36,022 nucleotides of DNA from Thiemannella venezuelensis. Lineage in GTDB: Bacteria > Actinomycetota > Actinomycetes > Streptosporangiales > Streptosporangiaceae. Below the pieces are notes generated by a model, which saw only the letters and a list, made by a program, of their open reading frames with translations, made no database searches and was not told the origin of the DNA. Position 1 is the first letter of the stretch. Each line of letters starts with the position of its first letter. This document shows positions 32,879 through 36,022 of the stretch, piece by piece. The position numbers were made by a program, and so were the translations under genes. The DNA lies in the NCBI RefSeq assembly GCF_014203605.1, contig NZ_JACHJJ010000039.1:8713-44734 (forward strand), written 5' to 3'.

Positions 32879-33235
32879 ATGGCGGAGTTGGACGAACTGG
32901 CCCACAGGTTGCGGAGGTTCGCCGAGGTCAGAGAGTGGGAGCGGTTTCACACGCCGAAGAACCTCGCGATGGCGCTGGCCGGAGAGGTGGGCGAACTGCT
33001 TGCCGAACTCCAGTGGCTGACGCCCGAGGAGGCATCCGGCGTCATGGAGGATCCCGATTCCGCCGCGCGCCTCCGTTCGGAGATGGCCGACGTCATGATC
33101 TACCTGGCCCGCCTTGCGGACGTCCTGGAGATCGACTTGCTGGAAGCCGTCCACGCCAAGCTCGACGAGAACGACAAACGCTATTCTGCGACGGAATATC
33201 GCGGTTCCGCGCGGAAAGCACCGCCGCCGGCCTGA
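32879..33235 (+). CDS. MazG-like nucleotide pyrophosphohydrolase (dCTPase/RS21-C6 type)
   Basis: A 118-residue all-alpha NTP pyrophosphohydrolase. The metal-binding ExxE...ExxD arrangement is seen as LAMALAGEVGELLAELQWL and LRSEMADVMIYLARLADVL, just as in RS21-C6/dCTP pyrophosphatases, which hydrolyse (deoxy)nucleoside triphosphates to monophosphates and pyrophosphate. It is a house-cleaning or nucleotide-pool enzyme. The ATG at 32879 follows GAGG. It precedes the nuclease-helicase by 126 bp on the same strand; association with a defence function is possible but unproven. Confidence 0.88.
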   Translation: MAELDELAHRLRRFAEVREWERFHTPKNLAMALAGEVGELLAELQWLTPEEASGVMEDPDSAARLRSEMADVMIYLARLADVLEIDLLEAVHAKLDENDKRYSATEYRGSARKAPPPA

Positions 33236-33252
33236 TTTCGTCCGCTGATCGC

Positions 33253-33361
33253 GATAATCTTCCTGCCGTAGTGATGCGGCCCGACGGGCTTCCGCCGATC
33301 ACCTGATCACGGAGACGCCCCCATACCGCACGAGTCTCTCGTGCTGCCTGGGGGTAGGTCC
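33253..33361 (+). promoter_or_regulatory. Leader of the nuclease-helicase gene: uORF plus SD-covering hairpin
   Basis: A GATAAT -10-like box (33253-33258) is followed by a 10-codon ORF MRPDGLPPIT (33274-33306). After a 11-base gap a two-part hairpin forms: CCCCCA (33318-33323) with TGGGGG (33349-33354), and GCACGAG (33328-33334) with CTCGTGC (33338-33344). Its 3' arm is the Shine-Dalgarno-like G tract seven bases before the GTG start (33362). The same leader precedes the second, truncated copy at 35304-35390, with changes mainly in the hairpin loop and in wobble or linker positions. Confidence 0.7.
33274..33306 (+). CDS. Leader peptide (uORF), 10 codons
   Basis: ATG to TGA encoding MRPDGLPPIT. 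Its counterpart before the second copy encodes MRSDGLLPI (35304-35333). The frame, start, length to within one codon and position before the hairpin are kept, and the -10-like box lies only about 15 bases upstream, so the transcript may begin almost at the ATG. It may couple translation to opening of the hairpin. Confidence 0.5.
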   Translation: MRPDGLPPIT

Positions 33362-35245
33362 GTGACGGCATTTCGGCACTCCGCCGAAAGTCTGGCCAAG
33401 CTGGCGACCAACGGTTCGCTTCCCGAAAGTCGGCTCAGCGAAGCCATCACCGAACATCTCCGCAGGACCATCTGCGTCAATCCCTCCCTCGCGGAGCGCA
33501 GATCGTGGGATCGGAGCCTCCCGGTCCTGGCACGTGACCTGGTCGACGCCGGACTCGGCGACGTCGAGATGCTGGTCGAGTACCAGTTGCCGCTGACCAG
33601 CAAACGTGCCGACGTGGTTCTCGCCGGGATCGACCGCCGTACCGGTGGTGACGCCTATCTCGTGGTCGAGCTGAAGCAGTGGAGCAGGGCCGAGCCGTTC
33701 GAGGACGATCCCCGGCTCGTACTCGTCGAGGGCGCCCCGGGTGGTCCGAGACTGCATCCGGTACTCCAGGTCCAGGGCTACTGTGAGTACATCGCGGGCT
33801 TCGCCGGTGCTCTCGAGGGGCAGGACTCAGCGATCAGAGGTGTGGCCTACCTTCACAACGCGGCCGACCTCGACGTCCGAGATCTCTACAACGACGTCCT
33901 GGATGAGCGCACCCGGCTGTTCACCAGAACACGGCGAGGCGCCTTCCTGGAGTATCTCCGTGAGCAGTTCGCCCCCCGGCCCGGCGTCGAAGCCGCCGAC
34001 CGCCTGCTCACCGGTGCCGTCCGCCCTTCCCGGCGACTCCTCGAACTCGCCGCGCGGGAGATCCGGGACCGCGAGCAGTTCGTCCTCCTCGCCGAACAGC
34101 GGCTGGCGTACGAGATCGTCCTGAACGCCGTGGAACGGGCCCGGAGGGCGGATTCGAAAGAGATCGTCATCGTCTCCGGTGGCCCGGGAAGCGGCAAGAG
34201 CGTCATCGCGCTGTCCCTGCTGGGCGAGCTCTCCAGACGAGGGCGCCCGGTTCTTCACGCCACGGGATCGCGCTCGTTCACCGAGACCATGCGACGGGTC
34301 GCGGGCAAAGGCTCCTCCCAGGTGAAGAACCTGTTCAAATACTTCAACAGCTTCATGCAGGCCGACCGCAACGGCCTCGAGGCCCTCATCTGCGACGAGG
34401 CCCACCGGATCCGGGAGACGTCGCAGAACCGCTACACCCCGGCCCGGCTCCGCAGTAATCGCCGCCAGATCGACGAGCTCATCGACGCCGCAAGAGTCCC
34501 CGTCTTCCTGTTGGACGAGCACCAGGTCGTACGGCCCGGAGAACTGGGAAACGTCGCCGAGATCAGAGCCCATGCGGAGGCACGCGGCTTCCGGGTCCAC
34601 GAGATCTCCCTCGACGGGCAGTTCCGCTGCGGGGGGAGCCGCGCCTACGAGGACTGGGTACTGCGACTCCTCGGCCTGCAGGGCGACGGACCCGCGCCGT
34701 GGGAGGGAGACGACCGCTTCGAGGTCTCTCCCGTACGGTCCCCCCAGGAACTCGAAGCCTTGTTGCGCACGAAACTGGCCGAGGGCTATTCGGCCCGGAT
34801 GACCGCCGGGTTCTGCTGGCCGTGGAGTGAACCCCGCAAGGACGACACACTCGTCCACGACGTCCGGATCGGCGAGTGGTCCCGCCCGTGGAACGTCAAG
34901 GGTGACAGGGCCGTGGGCAGCGCCCCCGCGAGCGCGCTGTGGGCCACTGCGGACGGTGGTTTCGAGCAGGTCGGCTGCGTCTACACGGCCCAGGGATTCG
35001 AGTACGACTGGAACGGCGTGATCATCGGCCCGGACCTGGTCGTCCGCGGCGGGAGGTTCGTCACGGTCAGAACGGCCAGCAAGGACCCCGCCCTCACCCG
35101 CGGCACCACCGACGCCGAAGCCGACCGACTGATCCGCAATACCTACAAGGTGCTCCTCACGAGAGGAATGCTCGGCACGTTCCTCTTCTCCGCGGATCCG
35201 GAGACCCGGTCCTTCCTCGAAGAACTGATCGGGCGGATCGCTTGA
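33362..35245 (+). CDS. PD-(D/E)XK nuclease fused to DUF2075-type P-loop NTPase/helicase
   Basis: A 627-residue two-part protein. The N-terminal domain (about 1-200) has the PD-(D/E)XK core: Glu near 73 in MLVEYQLPL, Asp at about 84 in KRADVVLAG, and Glu-Leu-Lys at about 103-105 in YLVVELKQW. The C-terminal DUF2075 domain has Walker A GGPGSGKS (about 273-280), Walker B LICDEAHRI (DEAH at about 345-348), VFLLDEHQVVRPGE as sensor region, and the closing CVYTAQGFEYDWNGVIIG and KVLLTRGMLGTFLF. Nuclease plus SF1-like ATPase suggests DNA or RNA cleavage or processing, and such proteins are frequent in defence islands. The start is GTG at 33362, seven bases beyond the G tract of the leader hairpin; an in-frame GTG at 33341 lies inside the hairpin and is unlikely. 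No standard SD is otherwise present. Confidence 0.85.
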   Translation: MTAFRHSAESLAKLATNGSLPESRLSEAITEHLRRTICVNPSLAERRSWDRSLPVLARDLVDAGLGDVEMLVEYQLPLTSKRADVVLAGIDRRTGGDAYLVVELKQWSRAEPFEDDPRLVLVEGAPGGPRLHPVLQVQGYCEYIAGFAGALEGQDSAIRGVAYLHNAADLDVRDLYNDVLDERTRLFTRTRRGAFLEYLREQFAPRPGVEAADRLLTGAVRPSRRLLELAAREIRDREQFVLLAEQRLAYEIVLNAVERARRADSKEIVIVSGGPGSGKSVIALSLLGELSRRGRPVLHATGSRSFTETMRRVAGKGSSQVKNLFKYFNSFMQADRNGLEALICDEAHRIRETSQNRYTPARLRSNRRQIDELIDAARVPVFLLDEHQVVRPGELGNVAEIRAHAEARGFRVHEISLDGQFRCGGSRAYEDWVLRLLGLQGDGPAPWEGDDRFEVSPVRSPQELEALLRTKLAEGYSARMTAGFCWPWSEPRKDDTLVHDVRIGEWSRPWNVKGDRAVGSAPASALWATADGGFEQVGCVYTAQGFEYDWNGVIIGPDLVVRGGRFVTVRTASKDPALTRGTTDAEADRLIRNTYKVLLTRGMLGTFLFSADPETRSFLEELIGRIA

Positions 35246-35262
35246 AGAGTGACCGCAGGGGA

Positions 35263-35390
35263 TTACAGAGATGATCAAGGCACGGTATTCTTCCCACCAG
35301 AAAATGCGGTCCGACGGGCTTCTACCGATCTGACTCCGGTGGACACGCCCCCATCCGCACGAGCTTCTCGTGCTGCCTGGGGGTACGTTC
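35263..35390 (+). promoter_or_regulatory. Promoter and leader of the second (truncated) nuclease copy: uORF plus hairpin
   Basis: TTACAG (35263-35268) and TATTCT (35286-35291) are 17 bp apart. The uORF MRSDGLLPI (35304-35333) and the hairpin CCCCCA (35348-35353)/TGGGGG (35378-35383) around GCACGAG (35357-35363)/CTCGTGC (35367-35373) repeat the first copy's leader. The gene starts at GTG 35391, at the same distance from the G tract (seven bases). Only the hairpin loop (TCT versus CTT) and a base in the left internal bulge differ in the stem region. Confidence 0.7.
35304..35333 (+). CDS. Leader peptide (uORF) of the second copy, 9 codons
   Basis: ATG to TGA encoding MRSDGLLPI, matching MRPDGLPPIT of the first copy. 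The stop lies 14 bases before the hairpin base (11 in the first copy). Confidence 0.5.
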   Translation: MRSDGLLPI

Positions 35391-35813
35391 GTGAAAGTCG
35401 GACACCGAATGCCCGCCGAGATCCTGCATACCTCTCCGATAGAGAGAATCGTGGCCCACCTGGTAGACCAGGTCCGGGGCGCGACCAAGGCGGAACAGAC
35501 CTCATGGAAGAACAGCCTTCCAAGACTGGCCGAAGACCTCGTCGAAGCCGGGCTCGGTCAGGTTGAACTGCTCATCGAATCCCAGTTCCTCGACCGCAGC
35601 CGTACCGACGTCGTGCTGGCGGGGGTCGATCACAACGGGCGGGACACATATGTCGCGGTAGAGCTCAAGCGCTGGCGCAGCGCGCAGCTCTGCGAAGACG
35701 ATCCTGACCACGTCCGCGTACCGAGCCTGCAGAAGAATCCCAGACACCCGCTTGTCCAGGTGCGGGGTTACTGCCACGGCCCCGGCGTTGAAGGGTTTTG
35801 TCCGGCCTGCTGA
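35391..35813 (+). pseudogene. Truncated second copy of the nuclease-helicase (nuclease domain only)
   Basis: The 140-codon frame matches the N-terminal nuclease domain of the preceding gene: SWKNSLPRLAEDLVEAGLGQVELLIESQ, RTDVVLAGVD and VAVELKRW keep the Asp (about 73) and Glu-Leu-Lys (about 91-93) of the active site. Homology stops at LVQVRGYC (compare LQVQGYCEYIAG); the frame then runs about 13 codons through foreign DNA to a stop. The helicase part is absent, cut off by the ISAs1-type element that begins at about 35774. Protein identity between the copies is roughly 40% by eye, much lower than in their leaders, so they are not a very recent duplication. Confidence 0.88.
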
Positions 35814-36022
35814 TGGTTGATCAGAGGTTGTAGACGGCGAAGGCCGTGTCGTGATCGAGGAGGTCACGGCGGGCGTGGGCGATGTTCGCACGTCCAGCCA
35901 GGCGGAAGGTGTTGATCGCCAGATTGCGGAAGGACGCGAGAGCTCGCGGCGCGGTCCCGGTTCTGAGCTGGGAGGCATCCTCTCGAAAGGTCACATCGCG
36001 GACCCAGTGGAGACGGTTTTCC
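35774..36022 (-). mobile_element. 3' end of an ISAs1-type insertion sequence, running off the window
   Basis: The point where the truncated nuclease stops matching its paralogue (35774-35776) marks the element's end. It contains the C-terminal part of a transposase on the minus strand and continues past the window edge. I could not see the terminal inverted repeat because only one end is present. Confidence 0.8.
35821..36021 (-). CDS. ISAs1-family transposase, C-terminal part (partial)
   Basis: The 66 visible residues begin [20 protein letters not shown], followed by [20 protein letters not shown]. This is the C-terminal signature of ISAs1-family DDE transposases, including the Glu of the DDE triad region at the first residue. 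The gene runs off the window on its 5' side, so completeness is unknown. Confidence 0.88.
   Translation of the reverse strand, partial: ENRLHWVRDVTFREDASQLRTGTAPRALASFRNLAINTFRLAGRANIAHARRDLLDHDTAFAVYNL

Overview
The window is very GC-rich, densely packed DNA with GC-biased third codon positions. It carries many TetR, PucR and XRE-MmyB regulators, an accessory SecA2 and Uma2/DUF2075-type genes. This points to the chromosome of a filamentous or soil actinomycete, and a Streptosporangiales-like genome would fit. The assignment rests on composition and gene content only. I saw no tRNA, rRNA or CRISPR array.

Left part (1-12.2 kb). Two translationally coupled acyl-CoA dehydrogenases on the minus strand end at a perfect 88-bp tandem duplication. 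They are probably driven from a promoter near 2.73-2.76 kb that carries a TetR-type palindrome. Next come a GNAT acetyltransferase; a histidine kinase/OmpR regulator pair divergent from an unusual ABC-2-like membrane protein with a large extracellular DUF1349-like domain and no ATPase; a TetR regulator divergent from a FAD monooxygenase across three evenly built operators; a DMT-type transporter; a frameshifted Uma2 gene; and an EamA exporter.

Middle part (12.2-29 kb). A TetR regulator, an MFS transporter and an M20 amidohydrolase form an uptake-or-efflux plus hydrolysis cassette. A minus-strand ABC ATPase, ABC-2 permease, DesK-type kinase and NarL-type regulator form a classic stress-sensing exporter operon with a VOC protein at its end. 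An orphan CHASE3 kinase ends at a 42-bp palindromic terminator. A lactate 2-monooxygenase-like enzyme and a class II aldolase lie opposite a PucR-type regulator, across repeated GGCACAAYCGG boxes. SecA2 and an APH-fold kinase follow.

Right part (29-36 kb). This holds an XRE/MmyB regulator; an HTH repressor divergent from a PH-like/alpha-beta-hydrolase fusion with a near-consensus promoter whose spacer contains an operator; two VOC proteins; a MazG-like pyrophosphohydrolase; and then the most interesting segment. There, a nuclease-helicase (PD-(D/E)XK plus DUF2075-type ATPase) is followed by a second copy of its nuclease domain, cut off by an ISAs1-type insertion sequence. Both copies are preceded by the same short leader: a 9-10-codon peptide, then a two-part hairpin that covers the Shine-Dalgarno-like G tract, then a GTG start. 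This leader is far better conserved between the copies than the proteins are, which suggests a leader-controlled, possibly anti-phage, nuclease system.
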